In this document: in pieces, positions 11,510-25,063 of the stretch
Layout of the letters: each line of letters opens with the position of its first letter
Numbering within the stretch: position 1 is the stretch's first letter
Assembly (NCBI GenBank): GCA_002749535.1
Contig: MZZL01000409.1
Location: forward strand, 1,836,992 to 1,900,991
DNA: 64,000 bases
Source of the DNA: Apophysomyces variabilis
Taxonomy: Eukaryota > Mucoromycota > Mucoromycetes > Mucorales > Mucoraceae
Reading direction: 5' to 3'
Notes under the pieces: generated by a model
Seen by the model: the letters and a program-made list of their open reading frames with translations, nothing else
Databases searched by the model: none
What the model was told of the DNA's origin: nothing
Made by a program: the position numbers and the translations under genes

Positions 11510-11831
11510 ATGGATCTTTCTTGGTGTATCATCTGTGATCGTCATTGCATTGGTGAAAATGTATGTTATTCTGGATCATGCTTTATTAGATAACAGATGA
11601 CTGACTTTTGTGTTGTTCTAGTTATACTGCTCTGAAGCTTGTCGTCTCCAAGATCTTCATGAATCAAAGACTAATGGTAGTCATAACAAGGATATCTTCT
11701 TCCCGGTTTTGTCAACACCGCCTTCTTCTCCTCTGCTCGAACCCTTCCTCCACTCACATCACGAATTCCGGAAGCACAAGTCGATCTACGCCTCTCCTTC
11801 AGGTTCTCTCGATTCCCTCTATGATACCTGA
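11510..11831 (+). CDS. Ecl1-family small zinc-binding protein (life-span/stress regulator type)
   Basis: Two exons, 11510-11560 and 11622-11831, give an 86-residue protein that single-frame ORF calling misses. Exon 1 encodes MDLSWCIICDRHCIGEN; the intron (GTATGT...TTCTAG) is followed by LYCSEACRLQD. The resulting C-x2-C ... Y-C-S-x2-C-R pattern, with the family-typical MDLxWC start, matches the Ecl1/2/3 family described in fission yeast for chronological life span and zinc or nutrient-starvation responses. The remainder is Ser/Pro-rich (STPPSSPLLEP, KSIYASPSGSLDSLYD). Function in this fungus is inferred from the motif only. The 269-aa open frame at 11608-12417 overlaps it in another frame and is probably not coding. 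Confidence 0.8.
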
Positions 11832-13191
11832 TCATCACCCTACTATTTATCTCCGTCACTATCCAAAGAAAACGACGTCTCTCACTGATTTCTATGTCGC
11901 TGAACAAGGAACACGAAACATCCAAGCCAGAATGCGGAACCATTTCATCTGCATAAGCTTGGTCCCTGTCAACAAGCACAGGCCACGCATAAGATCCATG
12001 ATCAACGACCTGTCCGAACAACAACAACTGAAAACAAAGCAAAAAAAGAAATACACTTCGTCTACTGCATTCTTGTTGCTGGATCAGCAAGTAAAGCACT
12101 GCATGGTCAACAAAAACTCCATTTATGTTTTAAGTCTTATATGTTTTTTTCGCGCCAATAATAAAGAAGCGAGAATTTTTTTTAATCTCTTATGTGATAA
12201 CACATGGCTACTCACGACATCTCATCGGAAACTGTATTCGATTGTATCAAGGAAAGACCGCCCTCCGACAAAGTCGTGGGAGGAACGGGCTTCGCACATA
12301 CAGCAGTGGAGTCATTTTTTGGCCAACGGATCTCCGCTTTTGACAGCTTTTGCCCGATCCCCGGAGCTGTACTGTATAACCATTCAAAAGGAGGGGCTGT
12401 GCACTGAACCCAACTAGTTTCGAAAATAGTAGAGTAAAAGCCTATTCAGATACAACTTTTCCCCTACGCGCACAGTCAACGGGAGATCATTGCATGAATT
12501 ATTCCTAGTTTGGAATAAAAGAGTAGCCAGAATAGAAACCATAGGGATGAAATCATCTTTTTTGCTTGGTTTATCCATAATTGCTAAGAAGTTATCGCAA
12601 AGGATGAGCGTGCTAAAACAGATGGTATGGTTTATCTAATAGGTTGGTTGAGTGTGGAAACGAGGGTAGACTTCTGCGAAGTGTAGCACATGTTCCGCCC
12701 CTTTGTTAAACCTACAAGTTTCGCACTAAATACACATCTTATTCTCACAACCTGCTAAAAACAAAGAACCATCCACAAACGTAGTGATCTATATCTTTGC
12801 TTAGTATTGTAGCAGCCGAATATCCCCAGAGAACAGCTATTTTGTCTCATAACCATGTTTGTGTAAGGGATTGAAGGGACATAGAATGAAATCAATGCAT
12901 AAATACGGCTTTGTGTAATGTATAGAAAGTGAATAAGAATGCCGTGCTAAACACACCCACGTTGAGAAAGCTTCAGTACGAGAATCTGTCATCAGCTTGC
13001 GACCATACATCCGGAGAATTTTCTCATCGGTGTATGAATTACGAGAGGCACACAACTGAGGAGGGAAACGTCACGCTTTTTGTTTATCATCGTCTTCCCC
13101 GACCCCGCATATTTCTCTGTCAAACTCACACCCGACTTCCTCTAAATACCTCTTACGTTATCTTACATCCGTATATATCACTCTTTATTTC
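11832..13191. other. Intergenic region with weak ORFs
   Basis: Probably holds the 3'-UTR of the Ecl1-like gene (AATAAAG at ~12160). An ATG-initiated 67-codon ORF at 12204-12407 begins MATHDISSETVFDC and is followed by AATAAA near 12515, but no family is recognisable. Nothing else is supportable. Confidence 0.4.
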
Positions 13192-14673
13192 ATGAGACCC
13201 CTCTGGCGTAGGCTAAATACCGTGCCATCCCAACGAATTTGTATATTTTGTCGAGGAGCGGAAGAGCGATGGTTACGGTCTGTCTGGGCTAGACAAGCGT
13301 TATCGGGAAGCCGATCCCACAATGCAGCCGCATTAATGTACGATCCAGCAACTACCGTTTCAGAGAACAGAAGGAACGAAACAAGTTTTAAGCGAGAAAC
13401 CAACACAATGCCCTTTCATAATGGCTCGGTTGAGGTTCGCCCATTCCCTCATCGCCCAGCACCTGTACGAAGCAAGCTGGCGCTATTAGTTGAATTTCAG
13501 AAGGCTTTGGCAACTCAGGACATCGATCGTATATGGCCGATTTACAGTACATTCTACCGATACAATTACTTGCACTATTTGACAAGACGGAATTTTCGAC
13601 AACTTTTTATATACACCACCCGAGGGCGTGCCAGTCAGAAAAACTTACATAGGCTTCTAGCACTAATGGACGACATGAAGATGTTACAAATGCCCCTTCG
13701 ACTAAGTGAATACAATGTGCTGATGAATTGGGTTGGCGGACGAGCCATGACACGTAAACAATTACACCACTTGACGAATGCGTTTGGCCTTTTCGACGAA
13801 CTTGGAAAACGTCAAATTCAACCTGACGTTGTGACATACAATACGCTGATTCACATTGCGTCGCAGGTATCAGACATGCGGACCGCTCAACGGCTCTATC
13901 ATGACATGGTTGCACGCGGCATCCGGCCGGACGCTTACACCTACTCAACATTGATACACAGCATGGGTAAAATGGGTGACATTCCTAGCATCGAGCGATT
14001 ATTGGTGCAATTACGTGAAAATGATGCAGCCAATAACACAATTACATGGAACGCTGTCTTGGCGAGTTACGCCCATAATGGCGTGTATGACAAGGCTGAA
14101 TCAATGTTTAATCAAATGGTGGGTGCGTTACCACGATGGCGGCGACGGCGAAAAGAGAAGAAAAGGCCGTTTCAGGATACGCCACCGGCAGACGTTGAAA
14201 GCTTTCGGACAATGATAGCCATGCGCCTACGCCATGGCCAACTCACTGAGGCCATGGAAGATCTAGAGCGGATGTTACAGCTTGACATTCAGCCGATGGC
14301 GGCCATTTATAACTCCTTTTTCTCCTATTTTATGGATTCAAGCAAATCGTTGGAAGAGCAAAGGGCATCTCACCTAACGACTTTGCGTCAGCTGTACACA
14401 TCGATGCAGCAAACAAAGACAGCACCTAATTCAGATACAATGTATACCCTTGTCTCGGCATTGCTTGATCTGGGCGATACCAAATTTGCACTAGAGACCT
14501 TTGTCAAGCTTAGCAACGAGTCAGTGAAGACGGAAGATCTCAGTATGTCTGGACCTGTAGCTACACTGACCCAACGCCGTTTTCAGTCTGCTAGAACACT
14601 TCCTGCACGCATTGAACCGAACCAGATTTTAATGGACCGATTGACTAGTCTTGTATCACAATCATCGTCATAA
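13192..14673 (+). CDS. Pentatricopeptide-repeat (PPR) protein, mitochondrial
   Basis: Intronless 493-residue ORF. The N-terminus is Arg-rich and lacks acidic residues for about 20 positions (MRPLWRRLNTVPSQR), consistent with a mitochondrial targeting presequence. Canonical 35-residue PPR units run from about residue 175: QPDVVTYNTLIHIASQ, RPDAYTYSTLIHSMGK, NNTITWNAVLASYAHNG, and a later unit beginning ADVESFRTMIAMRL, with ...DIQPMAAIYNSFF after it. PPR proteins bind organellar RNA for processing, stability or translation. The RNA target cannot be read from this sequence. Convergent with the NRK1-like gene, only about 40 nt separating the stops. Confidence 0.85.
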   Translation: MRPLWRRLNTVPSQRICIFCRGAEERWLRSVWARQALSGSRSHNAAALMYDPATTVSENRRNETSFKRETNTMPFHNGSVEVRPFPHRPAPVRSKLALLVEFQKALATQDIDRIWPIYSTFYRYNYLHYLTRRNFRQLFIYTTRGRASQKNLHRLLALMDDMKMLQMPLRLSEYNVLMNWVGGRAMTRKQLHHLTNAFGLFDELGKRQIQPDVVTYNTLIHIASQVSDMRTAQRLYHDMVARGIRPDAYTYSTLIHSMGKMGDIPSIERLLVQLRENDAANNTITWNAVLASYAHNGVYDKAESMFNQMVGALPRWRRRRKEKKRPFQDTPPADVESFRTMIAMRLRHGQLTEAMEDLERMLQLDIQPMAAIYNSFFSYFMDSSKSLEEQRASHLTTLRQLYTSMQQTKTAPNSDTMYTLVSALLDLGDTKFALETFVKLSNESVKTEDLSMSGPVATLTQRRFQSARTLPARIEPNQILMDRLTSLVSQSSS

Positions 14674-14713
14674 AAGAGGGGGAAAAGAGAAAAAAAAACC
14701 AAAGCAAATTCTA

Positions 14714-15715
14714 TCATTCTAAAATGCTGTCTAAAATTTTGTGTGTGGTGGCCTCAATAGCTTGAATGATTGTGTGTTTGTCCGTGTCTATAATGAGCGT
14801 TTCTTCCCGCTTTTGGTTATTTTGATCCACAAATGGCTTGTTCCATCGGATATATTCCGGCCACACGATCTTATCAAAATAACCTGGTGGATCAACCCAG
14901 TAGCCTATCGCACAATAGAGCAAATAGTTAGATTGTCATCTCCTTTTTGTCAAGAGGGGACAGCTTTTAATTCTTTACCGTCAGCGGTGGTATATCCCTT
15001 GCGATTCTCCCGACGGTATTTAAGCGTATCGTAGGAAGCGGTGTAAAATAGCTTAATGTCGAACTCAGCCGTCAGAGCAGGATCATAGTAGAGGAGAAAG
15101 CCATCCACAAGCACAAAAAGGTCATCCTTATGATTGGCCAACAGAGCTTGCATGGATTGGATTGTGTCCTCAGGCACCAAAGAGGATCCATCATGTGTAT
15201 TCCGCACCTCGGTTGAATCGTACCCGGGTGGCAGTTGCCCCCCATGTCGACGCACGTATTCAAGTGTTTCTCTCAGTCTGTCAAAGTCCAGTGCGTCAGG
15301 ACAATCCCAGTTTGCAAGCTGAGTAACAGGATCCACTGGAATCTGATCATCTGGCTGACAAATGCATGACCAGGTTAATCCTCTCTCTTTCCGAATGTTT
15401 TTTACCATTACTAAGTTGGTTTGTTTTTCCTGCATTTACCTTGTAAAAGTCATCTTGGTAAATGACTACCACATGCTCCAGTATTTTTTGCAGAGTCCGA
15501 GTTACTGTCTGTTTTAAGTGATATCAAAGTTGAAAAGTACTTGTAATGAGCCTTTGCTTCGTATCAAACGAATAAAGACAAAAGGAGGCCGTACTTACTG
15601 TCTTGCCCGCACAGGACGGTCCACTGATAAGTCCTGTTAATGTTAGGCCATTGACCGTGTTCACATTCACTTTTTAGTCACTTTACCTGATGCCAATGGT
15701 GTACACTTTTGGCAT
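14714..15715 (-). CDS. NRK1: Nicotinamide riboside kinase (NRK1-type)
   Basis: Phosphorylates nicotinamide riboside to NMN in NAD+ salvage. Five exons (15687-15715, 15599-15623, 15440-15508, 14979-15354, 14904 down to 14714) sum to 690 nt, giving 229 residues. The first two tiny exons together encode MPKVYTIGISGPSCAGKT, which contains the Walker A P-loop GPSCAGKT. Then follow YQDDFYKP, where the aspartates are the substrate-binding acids of the family, NWDCPDALDF, VDGFLLYYD, RRENRKGY (lid arginines) and GYWVDPPGYFD, all family signatures. The start was chosen because the exon-1/exon-2 join is in phase and creates the expected beta strand before the P-loop; upstream there is no alternative in-frame ATG. 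Length agrees with yeast Nrk1 (~240). Confidence 0.92.
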
Positions 15716-16094
15716 GCTCTATGAGACTGCGCCACTTGATCTTGACTATTTTAAGGTCGATAAGGCAATCGATAGGTAAAATGGCATTGGTTCCCCGAGA
15801 ATTGCCTTTTCCCGCAGTAGGTACAAGAACAGGTACTATAGCCTTTGACAAAAATGGCTCAATTCATTCCTTCCTCTCCAAGACTGAGAGCTAAGATAGA
15901 CGTATTTCTGTTTATAAACTATTCGACTGTCGCTGCAGAACGAAAATAACAAAGAAAGAAAAAAAACAGAGAAGGGGAAGTGAATATCATAGCAAGAATT
16001 CCTAATCCTTTGAGTAAACAAGAGTCAAACAAGCAAAAAGAAAAAGAAAATACAAATTCAGAAGAAAGAGAGGAGGGGATGATAGGAGTCATTC
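15716..16094. other. Intergenic spacer between two minus-strand genes
   Basis: Holds the NRK1 promoter and the 3' region of the subtilase gene. It is A-rich from about 15945 to 16080 (AAAGAAAGAAAAAA), and I see no gene in it. Confidence 0.6.
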
Positions 16095-17546
16095 TTATTT
16101 CGTGTAATTGTTAAAGATAAGAAGGTTAGGTGTCTCTTTAGGAATATTTGTTAGTTTGTTTGGTGTTGCAAGTCGAAGGATCTTGTCCTTGATGACTTTG
16201 GGTGCTACAGGCGTATTCTCTTCCAAGCTCAAGAAGTATGCGGCCAAACCAGCAACATGAGGAGAGGCCATACTGGTACCCGAGATGGTGTTGACCGCAT
16301 TGGGGCTTCCTGTCCAGATGGATTGGATGTTAAGACCAGGAGCAAAGACGTCAACGCATTTGCCAAAGTTAGAGAAATAGGCACGTTCATCACCAAGAGT
16401 GGAAGCACCAACAGTAATCGCGTCTTCAGCTGCTGCCGGAGAATAGTTGCATGCGTCTCTATTGTCATTGCCAGCTGCAACAGCAAATACAATGCCTTCA
16501 TCAACAGCCTAACAAAATAAACCCAGATCAGAAATCCTCCTTGGTTCGGAAGTGATCGTCTTCTTACCGCATTCACAATGGCATCCAGCGCTCGTGATTT
16601 GCCACCGCCAAGACTCATATTGGCAACAGAGCCTTTGAACTTTTTGTCCGCCTTGGCTGCTTGAATGTTATGCTGATCGATGGCATACTGGATACCAGCA
16701 ATGACATCCTTGTTGCTACCAGAACCTTGGGCGCTTAAGACCTTAACAGCCACCAACTGTGCCTTCTTAGCCACACCGAATTTCTTGCCAGCAATGGTAC
16801 CCGCACAATGAGAACCGTGACCATTCCCATCCGTATCGCCATCATCGGCAAAAGTTGCACCCCAAGTAGCTCTTCCTGAGAAATGGTACAAGTCATGAGA
16901 TACTGTTCGACAGCAGCTTAAAAATTCTCCTCCATTACCCTCAAGATCGTTATGGTTTATGTTGATACCGGTATCGATGACATAAACCTTTACGCCTTCA
17001 CCACCATCTGGATTATATTCATACTTGGTAAATGTGCTAAATGTGAGACGGTCTCGGTGGGAGATACGAGCCAAACCCCAAGGAGCGCCACGTTCAATTT
17101 CGTTGGCATAGACCATGGAATCACGTTCGACATAGGCCACCTTTTGTAACAGATATTTTTAATTGCCAAGGAATGATTCATCCAGCAGTGTTTACCTCTG
17201 GTGAGCGACGAATATGTTCCAAGACGGATTCAGAGAAGGTGCCAGCATAACCTTTCAAGCCAGGTGTATCATAGGTATGGGTGATACCATCCGCAGCAAT
17301 AGGGTCCAGGTACTCGGCGGAGCGGAAGTCTCTCTTCATGAGATTGCCTACCCAGTGACAGTGCGAGCGCATGTTATCGGTTTGGACGTGGTCCTTGAGA
17401 ACGACAATGTAGGAGTCCTTGATGGGTTCTGATTCCGGTGACTGATAGAGAGGAGCCAGATGCGCGTCTTCATCCCAAGTGGGGAATGCGGATACATAAC
17501 TTGCCAGCAGAACGATGGCGGAAGTGAGGATAGCGGGTTTTACCAT
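16095..17546 (-). CDS. Subtilisin-like serine protease (proteinase K / vacuolar protease B type)
   Basis: Four exons (17196-17546, 16939-17140, 16568-16875, 16095-16508) encode 424 residues. Residues 1-20 are a signal peptide (hydrophobic core [10 protein letters not shown]). An inhibitor I9 propeptide follows (YIVVLKDHV ... ERDSMVY). The S8 peptidase domain shows the full triad: Asp173 in VIDTG, His204 in [10 protein letters not shown] and Ser366 in [11 protein letters not shown], with the oxyanion Asn301 in AAGND. Cysteines at 307 and 338 are placed as in proteinase K-like enzymes. It is either secreted or vacuolar; the absence of a long acidic/histidine-rich PRB1 N-terminus leaves this open. 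Introns lie at GAG|GTAAAC, GAGG|GTAATG and GCG|GTAAGA. Confidence 0.94.
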
Positions 17547-18793
17547 GTCTTTTTTGTGTCGTCCGATAAGAAGAAAGTGGGAATAATGGGTGCAAGGTGG
17601 TGACCAATGCAGCGCCTTTTTTTATCCTCAGGCAACCAACCGTCGTGACCGTTCCACGGTCAGCTGGCCTTCCGTTACTCTGCTTGGTCCTTCCATCTTT
17701 AGGTGCATATTTTTTTTTTCCATCCTTTCGGCTAGCTAACATTCAATCACCCGCCGACCCCCCGTTCCTTCATCATAATAATGAACGCATCATTGGGTCA
17801 CACAAGAAAAGTTGTGTTTGTCGTCTATCTGTTTAAAATAAACAGAAGAACGAACTGTATCAGCATAGTATTGCTAGCTTTGTACGACACACGCAACCTC
17901 ACTTCCCTCTCCGAAAAAAACCCTTTTGCATCCCATGTCTTGGTCCTTGAACAATTCATCCGCTAGGTGGCGTCATTGCCCAGATAGAAACACTTATCTT
18001 ACTTTGAAAACTGTAACGTCTCATTTCACTTACTATCTGTTTGGTTATATCACGTTCAGGTAACACCCCTGGTTTGTTACTTAAAGCCATCCTGGTCCCC
18101 CTTCCCACATTCTCTCTAGATAAGCACTGGTTGATTCACAAAAATCCTGAGAGCAAACAATAAGAATAGACTCATTGCAATCGGAAAATTCATGACGCCT
18201 CCCTCATTCTTTCTCTAATTGTGCGAGAGAAAACGAGAGAGAATGTAAGAAACACAGCTCTATGTTGTGAATTACGTATGATACAGTTTAGGTTTGTCGA
18301 GGTCCGCTGATCACCCGACGCAGATAAAGACGTCAAAACCCTGAAAGAAGGGGGTTGCTTTGTTTTCATTCACTCTGAATATCTCGTATGCTGCATACTA
18401 CCAATCAAGTATGTCCGAACAGGAACCATTTGGGCCATACACGAACACTTACACCGGAGAATATTTCTGGCCGCAGACACAAACGCAAACATACATACAC
18501 ACAACCTTGTAGATAATTGTTTCTTCGATTACAAAGCGAATATAAGAATAAATGAATTTACAGTACACAACCATCGCTTAAATCTGACTAGCACAGCTGT
18601 GTCATTAAAGAACGCTTGGAGCTGTCATTCAACACAAAGTCTAGGTTAAGAAGAGGTAGAGGGTCATGGTAGACAAAGGAAACTGAGTTGATTGTCTCAG
18701 AAAAGAGAACACGCAACGCATTAACAGATGTTGTTATTAGCCAAGGTATGTGATTTTTTTTTGACTTTTGCTTTGGGAAACGAGGGGATTTCT
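17547..18793. other. Promoter region / intergenic spacer
   Basis: Divergence from the subtilase start; contains mixed short ORFs without motifs. A C/T-rich block lies around 17690-17770. The final 200 nt are presumably the 3'-UTR of the transporter gene. No RNA gene is seen. Confidence 0.5.
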
Positions 18794-20484
18794 TCATCGC
18801 CTATATTTTTCGTAACCTCTCACAATACTTTCGATGGACCTGTTTTTCGTTTCTGGTACAGCCATGAACGTAAATAGGAAAGACAGAACGCCAATACCAG
18901 CAAAAATGGCAAAGGCGTACCCTCCAATGGCAGCAAACCAGACAGGAAAGATCTGACCAATAAAGAAGTTCATGGCCCAGTTCACCGCTGTCGCAGCAGC
19001 ACCCACACTGGAGGCTGCATAAGTCGGAGACATTTCGGAGGTGATCAGCCAAGGAATCGGACCAATTCCGATAGCAAAGGACGCGACATAGCAAAAGACA
19101 GAGACGACCAACAGTGGACCAACGTTGAAAGCATAACCTATCACCAGGGTAACGGAGAAAACCGTCGCACCCGCTTCTGCAAGAAGTAATAATGGTCTAC
19201 GTCCCATCCGATCGATTAGAGCAACAGCAACCAACGTAACCGCGAAATTGACAAAAGTCGATACGATCGTCATGTACTTGGACATGTCCTGGCTAAGAAC
19301 AGCACTGAAGATCATCGTGGAAAAGTACATTACGGCGTTCATGCCGATCAGCTGCTGAATTGCATGCAAGATCAAAACAGTTAACGCGATCCGACAGGTC
19401 ACCGGGTCTCTGAACACCTGCAGCATACTCATCGCTTCGTGTGCCCCTCGTTCTGCCGTCGTGGGTGCCACGGCAGCTCCTCCGCGACCTGATGGCACAT
19501 CGGCTAACGCGCTATCTTCTTCCTCAGGATACATATCCTTTTCGCTCTCTTCTTCTTTCTTTTGCTTTTCCTTCAGATCGCTATGCACCTCTTCGGGATA
19601 ACGCAAAATGGAGGTTGCAGCTGCTGTTCCAACCTGGCCTTCCACTATCTCATAGAATTCATTCTCAATCTTGGCGTGCCCTCGTAGCTTGCCTAACGCT
19701 TGCTTCGCTTCCTGGATTCGATTCACTGATACTAGCCAACGAGGTGACTCACTGCAGGTAGTCATCATAAGTGCCTGGACCACTGCAGGAATGCCAACAA
19801 TAGCATATGTCACACGCCACAATGGCACATTGGCAGTAGGCAAGCCTACGACAGACGACAATAATATGCCAATCACAATGAAAAATCTAACGATAAATAA
19901 CCGTAAGCACTCAACTCGTGTAAAACAGTATATAGATGTTTACTGATGACAAGTTCCCATGGCACCTCGTGAACGTATAGTCGATATTTCTCCGATGTAG
20001 GTGGGGATCGCTAAGGACCCAAGCCCACAGGCCAATCCACAGAAAATACGGCCAATAACGAACATGGCGGTATTAACTGCCAGACCACCAAGTATACCAC
20101 CAATGATCCATCCTGAAGTATTGAGAATAATGGCGCGCTTACGTCCCACCTTGGTCTGAATTGGACCACCCACAAGTCCACCCACTAATCCACCTACGCA
20201 GAAAGATGCAACTGCAAACCCCCTACATCAAAAATCGTGATCTGGGTAAACTTCACAAACTACTGATTATGCACTCATGAGACGAACCATAATGCATTAT
20301 CCATCGGTAAACAGTCTGGGAATTTTGGGTTAGCCAGGTGAGCGTTGCCAGTGGGGCAATTATGTGTGATCTCGCCCGGGACATTCGGAGATCCAATCAC
20401 CCAGCCATTGCTGAATGAGCCTAAACAGGCTATAAGCACGCAATAGAGCATGTATCCAGGCGTCTTTAGTTCGACAGAATCCAT
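18794..20484 (-). CDS. MFS sugar transporter (hexose porter family)
   Basis: Three exons (20288-20484, 19944-20222, 18794-19886) join to 522 residues with 12 predicted membrane helices. Sugar-porter signatures: KVGRKRAI after TM2, RIFCGLACGLGS in TM4, SPRWLV after TM6, QQLIGMNAVMYFST in TM7, DRMGRRPLLL after TM8, and PETKNRSIE at the C-terminus. The first exon boundary (TTATG|GTTCGT, acceptor TAG|GGGG) restores the family sequence LWGFAVASF. The start at 20484 (MDSVELKTPGY) was preferred over an upstream in-frame ATG at 20520, whose extra residues are hydrophobic and not typical. The central cytoplasmic loop contains an unusual charged insertion of about 60 residues (KEKQKKEEESEKDMYPEEE). Substrate is probably a hexose; not determinable. 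Confidence 0.93.
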
Positions 20485-20589
20485 TTTACAGCAGATTATA
20501 AAAGTGTAAAAGAAACTCAAATATTCGGATTTAAAAATTTGAAATCTTTTTCTGTTTTATTTAACTAGGGTTTCTTTGTAGCATGGGGG

Positions 20590-22701
<2,112 letters not shown>

Positions 22702-23300
22702 GCTAGATGGATCAGGTCGATGAATGGTAAGGCAATAAACTGGGAAGCCGTTTTTTCTTCGAAAGGCATTCGAGCGGACTTTATGGGTGTCACAGATCAA
22801 CCGTTTCCATGCTCCAAGAGATACGACAGCAATGCTATGGAATCCATCTTTCAGTAGTAACGGAAGATGCTCCGTTTTAACTCTCACTTTGGTTCTGCAT
22901 TGGGATATTATTGTTTAAGAGCGACTGACTTGCCCAGGATGCATACATAGTGAAGGCCCAGCTCAATGGCAGATTACGGACGCTTTGTCAGACCTGTTGG
23001 ATCGCCATGGCTAAAAGTCATATGTTAACCTAAGGAGCAACCATGGAACGACTATAACTAAATGTGAGCCTCTCTCGTCTCCATCTCATGCCCTACTAGT
23101 ACCAGTATCAGAACGTAGGTTTCGTGTTATTGACTACTATCCATAAGACATCTGCTTCTAACGTTAAAGGATCGATATTTATTTCTTTCTAACAGATCTA
23201 TTTCTTTAATTTATATTAGGTTTATCTACAATATGTGCAAAACGATTCTTGAAATGCGTAAATTTACAAATGCATTAATGTTACAAAAGAGAAAGAGCTT
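22702..23300. other. Intergenic spacer
   Basis: Upstream of ALG8 and downstream of PKA. An open frame (22645-22887 minus) runs in frame into the ALG8 start (…MRDLL), but ALG8 orthologues do not extend this far, so it is probably a chance opening. No other feature is seen. Confidence 0.45.
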
Positions 23301-25063
23301 CTAGAATTCAGCAAATAGGTCTTGATACGGATCTGCTTGCCACAGGCCGTAAGGCTCGTAATCTTCGTCATAGTTTTGGAAATTACTGGCATCACCTTCA
23401 CAAGGTACTCGTGGTACATACGGTGGCTTGACTTTACGCTGTTCGAGTTTTTCAAAATCTATCGGAGCAAACCATCTGTGGTCCATGACATCGCGATAAC
23501 CTCTTTTCAGATTCCCGTATCGCATTGTTTTGTCACTGATAAGTAGATGTTTTAATAGGTCTTTAGCTGCAGAGTCAAAGTAGGAAGGATATTTCGGACG
23601 GGATGACATGATCTTTTCATATAGTTTGAATTGGCTATCAGCATAGAAGGGTGCATGGCTATTTAAAAGGAAAGATAATCAGGAATCCGTTAGTAAAACC
23701 CTTAAATTGATTCATATCAAATTTACCCAGCCAACATTTCATAAATGCTAAAAAAAAAAAGGTAGTTTAGGAAACAAATAATAAGAAACACGTGAAAAAA
23801 GCGAAACAAGGATTAAGACTTACAGAACACCTAATGCCCAAAAATCGACCGCCTTGCTGTAACCTTTCGACTGTATAATCTCGGGTGCTATTTAAAGGAA
23901 CAAAAAAGACAGAAAAGTGCGTCAATAAGAAGGAATAACCCTATATGTGTGACAGCCATCCAAGTTCTCTCGTCTTACCAAGATAATCTGGAGTGCCACA
24001 AAGGGTATAAGTGATGTCCTCTGGAATTCGCTTTGCAAAACCAAAGTCAGTTATCTTGATATGGCCAGTTGTATCCAACAGCAAGTTTTCTGGTTTAAGA
24101 TCGCGATAGACAATGGAATGTTTATGGAGATACACAAGGGCAAGAAGAACCTCGGCACTATAGAATCTTGCTACGTCGTTGGGAAATCTCTACGAAATAT
24201 CAACGGCGAAATGAGTAACAAGTTCAAGACAAACAAATACGGTTCTCTTTATTCGCTGCCTTACCTTAGTCTTTCTTAAGTAAGAGAACAGCTCACCACC
24301 AGGAACAAAGTCCATGACCATGTAAACATGTGAATAATCGGCAAAAGTGCCCCACAGATTCACAATGAACGGATGCTCCACGCTCATCAAGACAGAACGT
24401 TCATTTTTGGTGTGTTCCACTTGTTTCATTCGCACAATGTCGGATTTCCGCAGGACTTTCACGGCATAGAAGCGATTATTGTACTTGGACTGCGCCAAAT
24501 GCACGCGACCAAACGAACCAGTACCCAATGTACGTTGTATCCTAAAGTCTCGTAGTTTCAGTTCGCAATTGCACTTATTTTTGGGAGCGAATGAAGAGGT
24601 TTGGCTGTGGCTATGACCATTATTGTTATCTTCCGGCGCTCCTATAACAGTGTTGTAAAAAGATCCAGAAGAAGGTGTTTGAGGTGGTGTGTAAGGGAAG
24701 CCCTCCGCTAGAAAGCATTCTACACGTCAAAGGTCAGAAGGTGAGATTGAGTGAATAGGTTATATACTTGCGAAAACTGTCGTTATAGTGTCCAAAGATT
24801 GTGCTCGGTTGTTTCCGTGATCGTGGTGTCGTTTCCGTGGGAGCGACTACCAGAGAAACAAGAACAATGGGTTAATTTATGCGTGCTTTGGAAAACGTTG
24901 GATAGTATTCACCTGGTTCTTCAAGCGCGCTGCATTCCTCTTCGTCTTCTTTTTGTACGGAACATCGGGGTGTCGATAATGTAACGTCTATATTCTTTCT
25001 ACGTTGTTGTTGGAATGAAAATCGAGAATGTTTCGCCTTGTCAATAAGTTTACTGATCATCAT
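23301..25063 (-). CDS. cAMP-dependent protein kinase catalytic subunit
   Basis: The kinase core joins from 24265-~24719, 23979-24189, 23824-23887, 23727-23747 and 23301-23658. It reads GTGSFGRVH (glycine loop), YAVKVLRK (catalytic Lys), [44 protein letters not shown] (activation loop with the PKA-typical TLCGTPxYLAPE), [22 protein letters not shown], and the C-terminal tail ending DLFAEF, the F-x-x-F-type hydrophobic motif. The AGC-kinase tail includes KPPYVPRV. A Ser/Thr/Asn-rich N-terminal extension starts at ATG 25063 (25063-24913) with a second exon from 24846. The join between that exon and the kinase exon is unresolved: phase demands either a weak GTTTTC donor or another exon arrangement. 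One exon is only 21 nt. Role: cAMP signalling in growth and dimorphism, by family. Confidence 0.92.

Noticed and set aside
12204..12407. 67-codon ORF with an ATG and downstream AATAAA
   Set aside because: No recognisable motif, family or splice partner; kept only as a note in the intergenic entry.
11608..12417. 269-codon plus-strand ORF
   Set aside because: Overlaps the spliced Ecl1-like gene in a different frame; composition is biased and no motif is present.
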